Positions 22,494-31,814 of a DNA stretch of 64,000 nucleotides are shown piece after piece; position 1 is the stretch's first letter; the number at the start of each line of letters is the position of its first letter. The DNA is taken from the NCBI GenBank assembly GCA_041596215.1, contig JBFHIZ010000003.1:62001-126000 (forward strand). Direction: 5' to 3'. A program made the position numbers and the translations under genes. The notes under the pieces are model-generated. The model saw only the letters and a program-made list of their open reading frames with translations, was not told the DNA's origin and searched no databases. This stretch comes from JBFHIZ01 sp041596215 (GTDB taxonomy: Bacteria > Bacillota > Clostridia > Lachnospirales > Lachnospiraceae).

Positions 22494-25181
22494 ATGGAGA
22501 AAAAAAGCAAAGTACTAGAGTTAGCGAACAAAATTAGTAGAGTAAAAATGGGTTCAAAACAAGGAATCCGATATGAACATCCAGAGTATGAAATTCTTGA
22601 ACCAATTGTTACAAATGAAATGGCAGAAATCGCATTGTTCCTTAAATTTAGAGAGCCTCAAACGGCAAAAGACGTGGTAAAAGTATCCGGAAAAACTTTT
22701 GAAGAAGTTGATAGGACGCTTAAAGATCTATCGCAAAAAGGTGTGTGTATTGTTAATGAAATAGATGGAGTGGATCATTATTGGTTTGAGTTGTGGGTGC
22801 CAGGACATTTTGAATTGTTAGTAAATAATAAAGAGTTAGTTGCAGAGTTTCCTCAAATCGCGTTAGCCTTTGAAAAGTATGGTAGACGAAAAGGACCCGC
22901 AGCTGCAGGATTGTTCCCGATTGGTACGGGACCAATGCGTGTTATTCCAATTGAATCTGCAATTTCAGATAATTCACATCATGCTTCATATGAAGAGGTG
23001 TCCATGTATTTAAACGATAATGAAATTTTTTCAGTATCCGATTGTTCCTGCCGGACGGCAAGAGAAATCGCAGGTGAAGGATGCGGTCATTTAAAAGAAG
23101 ATATGTGTATTCAGATGGGAAATGCAGCAAAATACTACATAAAAACTGGAAAAGGACGTGAAATAACTAGAGAAGAAGCGTTTGAAATTATAAAAAGAGC
23201 AGAAGAAAATGGATTAATGCATACAATTCCTAATGTGGATGGGCCAGGACATACGCATGCTATTTGCAATTGCTGTGGATGTTCTTGTTTTGCATTAAGA
23301 AATGCATCCATGTTTCTAAACAATGATTTTGTTCGTTCGAATTACGTTGCAGAGGTGGATCCTAAAAAATGTGTGGCATGTGGAGAATGTGTAGAAGTAT
23401 GTCCTACCAATGCTGCAAAATTAGGACAGAAAATTTGTTCTGCAAAGCCAATTCATATTCCAAAAACAACGGAAACACCAGCGGATACCGAATGGGGACC
23501 AGAACGATTTAATGAAGATTATAGAATAAATAGAAAAAATGTAGTGGACTCTGGAACCAGTCCTTGTAAAACCAATTGTCCAGCTCATATTTCAGTACAA
23601 GGGTATATCAAATTGGCCGCGCAAGGTAAATATAGAGAAGCGCTAGAATTAATTAAACATGAAAATCCATTTCCTGCAGTATGTGGACGCATTTGCCCTC
23701 GGAAATGTGAAGATGCATGTACTAGAGGAGAAATTGATGATCCTGTTGCGGTAGATGAGATTAAGCGATTTATTGCGGAACAAGATTTAAATACAGAATA
23801 TAGATACGTACCAAAAAAACGACATGCTTATGGGAAAAAGATTGCTGTGATTGGAGCTGGACCATCAGGACTTGCCTGTGCATATTATTTAGCAGTAGAT
23901 GGCTATGATGTTACGGTATTTGAAAAACAACAAGTATTAGGCGGAATGTTAACGTTAGGAATTCCAAACTACCGATTAGAAAAAAGCATTATAAATGCGG
24001 AGATTGAAATATTGCGTGAGTTAGGTGTTACTTTTAAAACAGGAGTAGACGTGGGAAGCGATATGAGTCTTAAAGATTTGCGAAAAAAAGGTTTTAAAGC
24101 TTTTTACGTGGCAATTGGAGCACAAGGAGGTCGTAAGCTAGGATTAGCAGGAGAAGATGCAAACGGTGTGATGAGTGGGGTTGATTTCCTAAAAGAAGTG
24201 AATCTTGGAAACAAGGTAAAAGTCGAAGGCAAAGTAATTGTTATAGGGGGAGGAAATGTTGCCATTGACGTAGCGAGAACTGCTATAAGAGTAGGGGATA
24301 CAAAAGTTAGTATGTATTGCCTTGAAAATAGAGAACAAATGCCAGCGCATGAAGAAGAAATACAGGAAGCTTTATCGGAAGATGTGGAAGTTAATTGTGC
24401 ATGGTCACCAAGTAAAATTCTTGTAGAACAAGGAAAAGTCGTTGGAGTGGAATTTAAAAAATGTATTTCGGTATGGAATGAAGAAGGGGCATTTGCACCT
24501 GTATTTGATGAGAAGGAAATAAAAACAGTAGAAGCAGACCATGTGTTAGTTGCAATCGGACAATCTATTGAATGGGGAAAGTTATTAGAAGAATCAAAGG
24601 TAGTTCTTAAAAGAAATCAAACAGCAGAAATTGATACATTTACCCTTCAAACTGAGGAACCAGACATCTTTGTTGGTGGAGATGCGGCAACGGGTCCAAG
24701 ATTTGCAATTGATGCGATTGCACTCGGGAAGGAAGGCGCAATTTCGATACATCGCTTTGTACAACCCGGACAAAGTTTAATAATAGGTCGGGATAGAAGA
24801 GAGTATGTAGCGTTTGATAAATCCTCGTTATTGATTGAAAGTTATGATAATACTGGAAGACAAGCAACAGAATCTGTAGATGGATTGATGGCAAAAACAT
24901 CCTTTCAAGATCTTCGAAAAACATTTACAGAAACACAAGTGAAAAAAGAAACGGAACGTTGCTTGGGATGCGGAGCAACCGTTGTAGATCCGTATGTTTG
25001 TGTGGGATGTGGTGCTTGTACTACAAAATGTAAATTTGGGGCAATATCTTTAGTTCGTAAGTATGATAAAACTTCCGTTCCTATTGAAAAATTAAAGAAA
25101 ACTGTATTGAAAAACATGGTAAAAAGAAAAGGGAAAATTACAATTAAAAAAATATCAAAATCATTAACAGTCACAAAATAA
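22494..25181 (+). CDS. Multi-[4Fe-4S] FAD/NAD(P) oxidoreductase (GltD-like fusion)
   Basis: This 895-residue protein fuses several redox modules. Residues 1-280 are an N-terminal domain with clustered Cys (CSCRT near 183, GHLKEDMC near 200, CNCCGCSC near 258). A ferredoxin motif CVACGECVEVC follows near 293-303. Residues about 355-750 resemble the glutamate-synthase small subunit: Fe-S cysteines near 357-405, FAD site GAGPSG near 453-458 and NAD(P) site GGGNVAID near 585-592. A last ferredoxin module has CLGCG near 823 and CVGCGACTTKC near 836-846. It should move electrons between NAD(P)H and a partner. The ATG at 22494 follows GGAG; 22482 is less likely. A closely related paralogue is at 59875. 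Confidence 0.85.
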   Translation: MEKKSKVLELANKISRVKMGSKQGIRYEHPEYEILEPIVTNEMAEIALFLKFREPQTAKDVVKVSGKTFEEVDRTLKDLSQKGVCIVNEIDGVDHYWFELWVPGHFELLVNNKELVAEFPQIALAFEKYGRRKGPAAAGLFPIGTGPMRVIPIESAISDNSHHASYEEVSMYLNDNEIFSVSDCSCRTAREIAGEGCGHLKEDMCIQMGNAAKYYIKTGKGREITREEAFEIIKRAEENGLMHTIPNVDGPGHTHAICNCCGCSCFALRNASMFLNNDFVRSNYVAEVDPKKCVACGECVEVCPTNAAKLGQKICSAKPIHIPKTTETPADTEWGPERFNEDYRINRKNVVDSGTSPCKTNCPAHISVQGYIKLAAQGKYREALELIKHENPFPAVCGRICPRKCEDACTRGEIDDPVAVDEIKRFIAEQDLNTEYRYVPKKRHAYGKKIAVIGAGPSGLACAYYLAVDGYDVTVFEKQQVLGGMLTLGIPNYRLEKSIINAEIEILRELGVTFKTGVDVGSDMSLKDLRKKGFKAFYVAIGAQGGRKLGLAGEDANGVMSGVDFLKEVNLGNKVKVEGKVIVIGGGNVAIDVARTAIRVGDTKVSMYCLENREQMPAHEEEIQEALSEDVEVNCAWSPSKILVEQGKVVGVEFKKCISVWNEEGAFAPVFDEKEIKTVEADHVLVAIGQSIEWGKLLEESKVVLKRNQTAEIDTFTLQTEEPDIFVGGDAATGPRFAIDAIALGKEGAISIHRFVQPGQSLIIGRDRREYVAFDKSSLLIESYDNTGRQATESVDGLMAKTSFQDLRKTFTETQVKKETERCLGCGATVVDPYVCVGCGACTTKCKFGAISLVRKYDKTSVPIEKLKKTVLKNMVKRKGKITIKKISKSLTVTK

Positions 25182-25202
25182 AAAATAGTAAGAATAAAAA
25201 GA

Positions 25203-25236
25203 AAGAAGAAGTCCAATCTTGGATTTCTTCTTTTTT
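25203..25236 (+). terminator. Rho-independent terminator after the oxidoreductase gene
   Basis: AAGAAGAAGTCCA (25203-25215) pairs with TGGATTTCTTCTT (25220-25232) with one G-T pair and a 4-base loop, followed by T residues. Confidence 0.8.
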
Positions 25237-25360
25237 GAATACAAAAAACAATAAATAAAATTGGAATAATTGCAATGAAAAGTATATAATGAAAAAGTAG
25301 GGGTAATGTAAAAAATACAAGGATATATAATAATGCACAGGTTTCGAAAGGGGTAGAAAC

Positions 25361-27553
25361 ATGGGAAATGGAAAATGTCCAGTAACTGGAGCAACAAGTT
25401 TTACAAAGAATACGGAAACAAAAAATAGCGATTGGTGGCCAAATCAATTAAATTTAAAAATTTTAGAACAGCATTCTGAAAAAGTGAATCCAATGGGTAA
25501 AGAATTTGACTATGCAGAAGCTTTTAAAACTCTTGATTTTAAGGGGTTAAAAGCGGATCTATATGCATTGATGACAGATTCTCAGGATTGGTGGCCAGCA
25601 GATTATGGACACTATGGAGGACTGTTCATTCGAATGGCATGGCACAGTGCAGGAACTTATCGAATTAGTGATGGAAGAGGTGGAGCGGTTACGGGCACAC
25701 AAAGATTTGCACCGTTAAATAGCTGGCCGGATAATGTGAATTTAGATAAAGCACGTCGATTACTATGGACAATAAAAAAGAAATATGGGAATAAAATATC
25801 ATGGGCAGATTTAATGATTCTTGCAGGAAATTGTGCTTTAGAGTCAATGGGATTTAAAACTCTTGGATTCGGAGGAGGAAGAGAAGACGTTTGGGAACCA
25901 GAAGAAGACGTGAATTGGGGAGAAGAAAATGAATGGTTAGGAGATAAAAGATATTCTGGTGACAGAGAACTTGATAATCCGTTGGCAGCTGTACAGATGG
26001 GATTGATTTATGTGAATCCAGAAGGACCAAATGGTATGCCAGATGCTGTGGGTTCTGGAAAGGATATTCGAGAGACCTTTGCAAGAATGGCTATGAATGA
26101 TGAAGAAACCGTTGCGCTTATTGCAGGAGGACATACTTTTGGAAAATGTCATGGAGCGGCTAGCCCTAGTTACTTAAATGAGGAACCAGAAGCAGCAAAT
26201 ATTGAAGAAATGGGATTGGGATGGAAAAATCATTATGGTTCCGGTAATGGTGATGATACGATTACAAGTGGAATAGAAGGCCCATGGAATTCAACACCAA
26301 CGAAATGGGATATGGGTTATTTTAATACATTATTTGGAAATGATTGGAATTTGGTAAAGAGTCCAGCAGGTGCTTTTCAATGGGTACCAGCAGATCCTTC
26401 TTCGGCATATGTGCCAATGGCTAGAGACTCCTCTAAAAAACAACCGATAATTATGACAACGGCAGATTTAGCACTTAGAATGGATCCCATATATAAACCG
26501 ATTTCAAAGTATTATCATGAAAATCCAGATAAATTTGAGGAGGCATTTGCGAAAGCGTGGTTTAAATTAACACATAGAGATATGGGTCCAAAATCTAGAT
26601 ATTTAGGGCCAGAAGTTCCTGAAGAAGAAATGATATGGCAAGATCCAGTTCCAAAAGTCGAACATGAGTTGATAAATGAGGAAGATATTCAAAATTTAAA
26701 AGAAGAAATTTTAGAAACGGAATTAACAGTTTCGCAAGCCGTATCGGTGGCATGGGAATCTGCTTCCACATTTCGTGGATCTGACTATCGTGGAGGAGCA
26801 AACGGAGCGCGAATTCGTTTGGCACCACAAAAAGATTGGGAAGTGAACGAACCAGAGGAACTAAAGAAAATCCTTTCGATACTTGAACAAATAAAAAGCA
26901 AGTTTAACGAAGCGCAAAGGGGTAATAAAAAAGTGTCATTGGCGGATTTAATCGTGTTAGCAGGATGTGCTGGAATTGAAAAAGCAGCAAAAAATGCAGG
27001 GTTTGATGTTGTCGTCCCCTTTATTCCAGGGAGAACGGATGCAACACAAGAACAAACAGATGAAAAATCATTTGCCGTGTTAGAACCAAAAGTTGATGCG
27101 TTCCGAAATTATTTCAAGGAAGATTATGTGGGAACTGTAGAAAAAATAATGGTAGATAAAGCGCAGTTATTAAAGTTAACGGCACCGGAAATGACAGTGC
27201 TTGTTGGAGGAATGAGAGTTCTTGATACAAATTTTAGACATTCCCCATTTGGAGTATTTACGAAACAAAAGGAAACATTAAGTAATGATTTTTTTGTAAA
27301 TGTATTGGATATGCAAACAAAATGGAAACCAACAGAGCATAATATAGATATTTTTGAAGGTGTGGATAGAAGTACTGGAAAGAACAAATGGATGGCAACG
27401 AGAGTGGATTTGATTTTTGGATCAAATTCCAGACTTAGAGCAATTTCAGAAGTTTATGCTAGTGATGATGCAACAATAAAATTTATTCAAGATTTTATAA
27501 AAGCTTGGAACAAAGTAATGAATGCGGATCGTTTTGAAATAAAAAAGAGATAG
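25361..27553 (+). CDS. katG: Catalase-peroxidase
   Basis: The 730-residue protein is a full-length KatG. MAWHSAGTYR near residues 91-100 contains the distal Trp and His; LIYVNPEGP near 217-225 holds the Tyr and EEMGLGWK near 286-293 the Met that with that Trp form the Met-Tyr-Trp adduct needed for catalase activity. AGGHTFGKCHG near 256-266 has the proximal heme His. The C-terminal half is the usual non-heme duplicate. It removes hydrogen peroxide in the cytoplasm. It lies behind a terminator but in the same direction as the Fe-S/FAD oxidoreductase, with its own GAAAGGGG ribosome site, and could share control by the LysR protein. Confidence 0.97.
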   Translation: MGNGKCPVTGATSFTKNTETKNSDWWPNQLNLKILEQHSEKVNPMGKEFDYAEAFKTLDFKGLKADLYALMTDSQDWWPADYGHYGGLFIRMAWHSAGTYRISDGRGGAVTGTQRFAPLNSWPDNVNLDKARRLLWTIKKKYGNKISWADLMILAGNCALESMGFKTLGFGGGREDVWEPEEDVNWGEENEWLGDKRYSGDRELDNPLAAVQMGLIYVNPEGPNGMPDAVGSGKDIRETFARMAMNDEETVALIAGGHTFGKCHGAASPSYLNEEPEAANIEEMGLGWKNHYGSGNGDDTITSGIEGPWNSTPTKWDMGYFNTLFGNDWNLVKSPAGAFQWVPADPSSAYVPMARDSSKKQPIIMTTADLALRMDPIYKPISKYYHENPDKFEEAFAKAWFKLTHRDMGPKSRYLGPEVPEEEMIWQDPVPKVEHELINEEDIQNLKEEILETELTVSQAVSVAWESASTFRGSDYRGGANGARIRLAPQKDWEVNEPEELKKILSILEQIKSKFNEAQRGNKKVSLADLIVLAGCAGIEKAAKNAGFDVVVPFIPGRTDATQEQTDEKSFAVLEPKVDAFRNYFKEDYVGTVEKIMVDKAQLLKLTAPEMTVLVGGMRVLDTNFRHSPFGVFTKQKETLSNDFFVNVLDMQTKWKPTEHNIDIFEGVDRSTGKNKWMATRVDLIFGSNSRLRAISEVYASDDATIKFIQDFIKAWNKVMNADRFEIKKR

Positions 27554-27576
27554 GAAAGAGTGAGTAAGAAAGAGAG

Positions 27577-27611
27577 AGGTCAAATTGCAAATATGCAATT
27601 TGGCCTTTTTT
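27577..27611 (+). terminator. Rho-independent terminator after katG
   Basis: AGGTCAAATTGCA (27577-27589) pairs with TGCAATTTGGCCT (27594-27606) with one T-G position and a 4-base loop, followed by five T. Confidence 0.85.
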
Positions 27612-27730
27612 GAATATGTAATGGCGTAAGCTTTCATTTTTACCAAAAAGTTGATTAAATACAAATGAAATAAGGGGACAATCTGAAAAACTAACAAAAA
27701 GAAAAAGGATATTTAGTGAAATTGTAATAA

Positions 27731-27759
27731 TTGACACTGGATAATAAGTAAGATAACAT
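27731..27759 (+). promoter_or_regulatory. Promoter of the fucose-isomerase-like/PTS locus
   Basis: TTGACA (27731-27736) and TAACAT (27754-27759) are 17 bases apart. The first palindrome lies 12 bases downstream of the -10 box, where a repressor would block the start. It is the only good promoter seen before the long run of genes to 42652. Confidence 0.65.
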
Positions 27760-27771
27760 GTGAATATAGTA

Positions 27772-27787
27772 ATAATACATGTATTAT
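27772..27787. promoter_or_regulatory. Palindromic operator, copy 1
   Basis: ATAATACATGTATTAT is a perfect 16-base palindrome just downstream of the promoter. Its core ATACATGTAT recurs at 27826-27835. Short AT-rich palindromes of this kind are usual for GntR-family dimers, and a GntR-type regulator is encoded two genes on. Confidence 0.7.
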
Positions 27788-27825
27788 ATTAGAATGTATT
27801 TTTTGAAAAATACTCAAGAAAACAA

Positions 27826-27835
27826 ATACATGTAT
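27826..27835. promoter_or_regulatory. Palindromic operator, copy 2
   Basis: ATACATGTAT repeats the core of the palindrome at 27772-27787; the centres are 51 bases apart, close to five helical turns, so two dimers could face the same side of the DNA. It lies about 20 bases before the first start codon. Confidence 0.65.
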
Positions 27836-27853
27836 GATTAAAACGGAAAGGAT

Positions 27854-29257
27854 GTGCATTTAAAATTGAGAGGTAAAATTGGATTTTTAATTTCCCATAG
27901 TGATAACTATTATGGAATAGAAAATAAGGTGCATGAAAAAGCTTTAAAAGAACTTAAAGAATTTGTCGTTCCTCTACAGTGTGATGTGATATCCTATGGT
28001 CCAATAAAAGAGGGAAAAGAAGCAATTGCTGCAAAACAAATTTTTGAAAAGGAAGCAATTGATTATTTGTTGATATATATTGCGGATTTTTCATCGGGGG
28101 ATATTATGCTTCCTTTTGAAAAAGCAGCATATCCAATCGGTATTTGGTTTCCAAAGGAACCGCTCCAAGAAGGCGATATACAATTGAATGCAGCGGTCTC
28201 TGCAAATATGTTTAGTAGTATTGCGCAAAGAAAATATAAAGATAAAGTAACTTGCGATTGGTATTATGGGGATATACAAGATGAATTGGTAAAAGATCGT
28301 ATGGAATTGAATTTGAGAGTTGTCAAAGCAAAGAAAAACATCGAAAATGCAACGATTGGAATTCTAGGAGAGGTAGCCCCAACTTTTTACAATTTAGAAA
28401 ATAAAAAAATACATGAACATTTTCCGAAAATGAAGATCGTAACATTGAGTATGGAAGAAATAATAGAAGGAGTAAAAAATGTTAAAGAGGAAGATGTCGA
28501 CGAAGTAAAGCAATTGATTTTGAAATCCTGTAATAGTATGGAAGCACCAACAAAATCAATCATAAATAGCGCAAAAGTCTATTTGGTAATGAAAAAATAT
28601 TTGCTTGAAAATAAAATAGATTGTCTGGCAGCAGCATGTTGGCCGGATTTTCAAGAGGCATTTCAAATAGTTCCTTGTGTGATATATAGTTTATTTGGAA
28701 GTGAATTACATATTCCAACAGCTTGTGAGGGAGATATTGGAGGTGCAATATCACTTTTAATTGCAAAAGAAATATCTGGAAATGTACCTACCCTTATGGA
28801 TTTAACGAGTATAGATACAGAAACCGGGAATTTGCTTTTATGGCATTGTGGAATAGGAAGTAAAGATTTACAACCAAAGGAAGGTGTGAAAATTATTAAT
28901 CATCCAATGTTAGATCGAAAGAATCCAAATCGTGAATATATGGGGTTATCATATGACTATCATTTTTCTATGCAACCGGTAACGATACTAAGATATAGCA
29001 ATGATCATAAAATAATGAACTTTGAATGCGATGTTCAAGACTCAAAAAAAGGATATAGTGGAACAAGAGGCTTTTTAAACCAATTCAAGTATTTAGGAGA
29101 AAAATACACAGCTAACGATATTGTTGATACTATTTTTAGAAATGGAATCGAGCATCATTTGATTGTTTGTCCTGGAACGGTAGGAAACGTATTACAAAAA
29201 TTAGCAAAAGAGATGAAAATTTCAATGGTTGATATTGAAAAATATAGAAACTGGTAA
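27854..29257 (+). CDS. L-fucose/L-arabinose isomerase superfamily protein
   Basis: The protein is about 467 residues and resembles the short FucI-like isomerases. TACEGDIGGAI near residues 289-299, MDLTSID near 313-319 and WHCGIG near 329-334 correspond to the metal-ligand Glu, Asp and active-site region of the family. Such enzymes convert an aldose to a ketose, but some related proteins have other roles, so the substrate is open. The start is uncertain: GTG 27854 has AAAGGA too close, TTG 27866 is in frame but a little far. The stop overlaps the next start (TAATG), so this enzyme is translationally coupled to the regulator-epimerase fusion. It is the first gene after the twin operator. Confidence 0.78.
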   Translation: MHLKLRGKIGFLISHSDNYYGIENKVHEKALKELKEFVVPLQCDVISYGPIKEGKEAIAAKQIFEKEAIDYLLIYIADFSSGDIMLPFEKAAYPIGIWFPKEPLQEGDIQLNAAVSANMFSSIAQRKYKDKVTCDWYYGDIQDELVKDRMELNLRVVKAKKNIENATIGILGEVAPTFYNLENKKIHEHFPKMKIVTLSMEEIIEGVKNVKEEDVDEVKQLILKSCNSMEAPTKSIINSAKVYLVMKKYLLENKIDCLAAACWPDFQEAFQIVPCVIYSLFGSELHIPTACEGDIGGAISLLIAKEISGNVPTLMDLTSIDTETGNLLLWHCGIGSKDLQPKEGVKIINHPMLDRKNPNREYMGLSYDYHFSMQPVTILRYSNDHKIMNFECDVQDSKKGYSGTRGFLNQFKYLGEKYTANDIVDTIFRNGIEHHLIVCPGTVGNVLQKLAKEMKISMVDIEKYRNW

Positions 29258-30861
29258 TGGGAAATAAGAAAGAGGTGATTAAAATCGATAGCACAAAGAA
29301 TGGAATATCTAAATATAAACTGATTGCAGATGATATTGAAAGACAAATAAAAGAGGGAATCTTAAAAGGTGGAGATCCCATGAATAGTGAATTGAAAATG
29401 CAACAGCAATATGATGTTAGTCGAGTTACGGTACGAAAAGCTTATAAAATATTGCAAGATAAAGGAATTATTCGAACGGTTCATGGAGTGGGTACATTCG
29501 TTAATGATTTGTATAATAAAGATTGGACATGGATGAATAGTTTTACCTCACAAGTTATTATGAAAGGTCATGTACCGACAACAAAAGTCAAAAAATTTGA
29601 AATTGTAGAAGCAGACGAAGTAGTTTCACAAAAATTAGGAATAAAAGAAAATGAGGAGTGTTATTTTCTTGAAAGATTAAGATATATTGATAATCAGCCA
29701 CTTTGGATTACAAGATCATATGTTCCGTTACGTGTGGCACCTGGATTTACAGCGGAGCATTTATCCATTGCAGGGGTGACGCAATCTATTTTTAAAGTTT
29801 TGGATATGAATTTTGATATTAAATGTGAAAAATCTTTAAAAATTGAGGAATATGAGTATATTAATGCTAAGGAAGCAAAAATTTTAAATGAAGAACCAAA
29901 TCAGATATTACTTTTAAAGCAATCCATTGCGTATGATGCTTCAAATAGTCCAGTGGTCTATGAAAAAACGACAATGGCAAAACTTAATAGATCAAAGGAA
30001 GAAAAAAGTGAAAAAAAAATAAAGTTGGCAGTTCATATGTCTATGTTTTGCAAAACATGGGTGGATGATATAAAACCACATTTAAAAAAAGTCAAAGAAA
30101 TGGGATTTGACGGTGTTGAAATATCCTTGTTTGGAAGTTCGCAGGAACAAGTGAAGGAATCGATAAAATTTGCAAAAAAAATAGGATTAGATGTAATATG
30201 CGGGACTGGTGTTTCTGAAAAAACGGATCCAAGTAGTGAAGATAAAGAAATTAGAAAGCAGGCGTTAGAATATTTAAAAAGGTGTATTGATGAAGTGGCA
30301 CAAGGGGGAGGACTATTTTTGAATGGTGTTTTATATGCGCCATGGCAAGGGTTTTCAAAGGTGCCTAGAGAAACTAGATGGAAGAATGCAGCAGAAGTAT
30401 TGAAAGAAGCTGGCATATATGCAAAAGAAAAAAAGATAAGATTACATTTAGAGGTAATTAATCGATTCGAAAGTGATTTTTTTAACACCATAGAAGAAGC
30501 GGTAGCTTTTTTAAAACTAATTGATTTAGATAATGTGAAACTTTTAGTGGATACTTTTCACATGAATATTGAAGAAGACGATATGTATCATTCTTTAGGT
30601 AAATATTTGCCATACATAGGTTGTATTCATATTTGTGAAAATCATAGAGGTGTTCCGGGTACGGGAAAAATTGATTGGGAGAGCATTCAAAGTATCTTAA
30701 AGAACAAAAAATATGAAGGATATCTAGATATGGAAACTTTTGTAGAAAGTGGGACGGAAGTTGGTTCTGCAATGTATATTTGGAATGGGAAAAATAAAAA
30801 TTCTTATAAAGAAGCGAAAAAAGGACTCCAATATATGAAGAGCATAATGGAAGACGAATAG
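29257..30861 (+). CDS. GntR/UTRA regulator fused to a ketose 3-epimerase
   Basis: This 534-residue protein is a fusion. Residues about 19-82 are a GntR winged helix (SELKMQQQYDVSRVTVRKAY; GVGTFV at the wing) and about 100-247 a UTRA effector domain. Residues about 261-534 are a TIM barrel of the D-tagatose/D-allulose 3-epimerase family. The four metal ligands are present as Glu399 (HLEVINRF), Asp432 (VDTFHM), His458 (IHICENHRGVPG) and Glu493 (LDMETFV); their spacing of 33, 26 and 35 equals that of Pseudomonas cichorii tagatose 3-epimerase. The linker is polar (RSKEEKSEKK). No stop, frameshift or good internal ribosome site separates the parts. It may repress the locus and also epimerise the sugar. 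Confidence 0.9.
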   Translation: MGNKKEVIKIDSTKNGISKYKLIADDIERQIKEGILKGGDPMNSELKMQQQYDVSRVTVRKAYKILQDKGIIRTVHGVGTFVNDLYNKDWTWMNSFTSQVIMKGHVPTTKVKKFEIVEADEVVSQKLGIKENEECYFLERLRYIDNQPLWITRSYVPLRVAPGFTAEHLSIAGVTQSIFKVLDMNFDIKCEKSLKIEEYEYINAKEAKILNEEPNQILLLKQSIAYDASNSPVVYEKTTMAKLNRSKEEKSEKKIKLAVHMSMFCKTWVDDIKPHLKKVKEMGFDGVEISLFGSSQEQVKESIKFAKKIGLDVICGTGVSEKTDPSSEDKEIRKQALEYLKRCIDEVAQGGGLFLNGVLYAPWQGFSKVPRETRWKNAAEVLKEAGIYAKEKKIRLHLEVINRFESDFFNTIEEAVAFLKLIDLDNVKLLVDTFHMNIEEDDMYHSLGKYLPYIGCIHICENHRGVPGTGKIDWESIQSILKNKKYEGYLDMETFVESGTEVGSAMYIWNGKNKNSYKEAKKGLQYMKSIMEDE

Positions 30862-30895
30862 GTTACTTGAAGAACATTCACAATATGGAGGAAAA

Positions 30896-31783
30896 ATGAA
30901 AAAAAAGGTAATATTGGATTTTGATAATACAATGGGAGTTAGGAAGAGTGATGTTGACGATGGTTTAACATTTGCTTATTTATATATGCATGATGCGATT
31001 GATTTGCTGGCGGTAACGTGTACTTTTGCAAACAATGCTTTACATGTGGTACATGCAAATACATTACAAATGTGGGAAGATTTAGAAATTACGGATGTGC
31101 CTGTATATCGAGGTGGCAGATGGCCAGAAGATTATGATTCAGAAGCCGTAGATTATTTGTTACAGGCAGTAAATGAAGCCCCTGGAGAAATCACAGTATT
31201 GGCAATCGGTTCGTTATGTAATATTGCAGGTGCATATAAAAAAGATCCAGAATTTTTCAATAAAATAGAGCGATTAATTGTTATGGGCGGATTGACGGGA
31301 CCTTTGTACTTAAATGGAACACCTGGTAAAGAATTAAATTTTAGTGTGGATTATAAATCAGCTGAAAAAGTAATTTATAATTGTCCCAATCTTTCTATTT
31401 TATCAGCACAATGTACAAAAGATGCGATTTATAAAATAGAAGATTTAGAAGAAATGATTACAATGGATACCAAGTTTATGAAATGGAGTAAGCCTATACT
31501 TTCTTCTTGGATCGCTTCCATCAATGCAGCATACGGGAATCAGAAGGCTTTTATTAATTGGGATCTATGTACCGCAATCTATTTGACAAATCCTGAGCTG
31601 TTTCTTACATCAAATAAGAGAATTTGCAAAATTAAAAATGGATTAAAAAATGGAACAATGCAAATTGATGAAATGAAAAGTCAGGATGATTCTATGGTTA
31701 ATGTTGTTGACATGCCAGATAAAATTATTGATATTAATACATTTAATGCGTTATTTTATGAAACGATTTCGAAAATGAAATAG
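30896..31783 (+). CDS. Nucleoside-hydrolase-like protein
   Basis: The 295-residue protein has the inosine-uridine nucleoside hydrolase fold: an aspartate cluster at the N-terminus (DFDN near residue 8-11 and SDVDDG near 18-23), VLAIGSLCNIA near 101-111, VMGG near residues 129-132 and a FNxxxDYKSA-like segment near 147-156. The cluster is a variant of the usual DTDPGxDDA, with extra residues between the first and last Asp, so calcium binding may be altered. Known family members cleave N-ribosides. Its place in a sugar locus suggests hydrolysis of a glycosylated compound, not housekeeping nucleoside salvage. It starts after ATGGAGG. Confidence 0.72.
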   Translation: MKKKVILDFDNTMGVRKSDVDDGLTFAYLYMHDAIDLLAVTCTFANNALHVVHANTLQMWEDLEITDVPVYRGGRWPEDYDSEAVDYLLQAVNEAPGEITVLAIGSLCNIAGAYKKDPEFFNKIERLIVMGGLTGPLYLNGTPGKELNFSVDYKSAEKVIYNCPNLSILSAQCTKDAIYKIEDLEEMITMDTKFMKWSKPILSSWIASINAAYGNQKAFINWDLCTAIYLTNPELFLTSNKRICKIKNGLKNGTMQIDEMKSQDDSMVNVVDMPDKIIDINTFNALFYETISKMK

Positions 31784-31814
31784 AGATTTGAAATAAAGAA
31801 AAGAGGATATAAAT

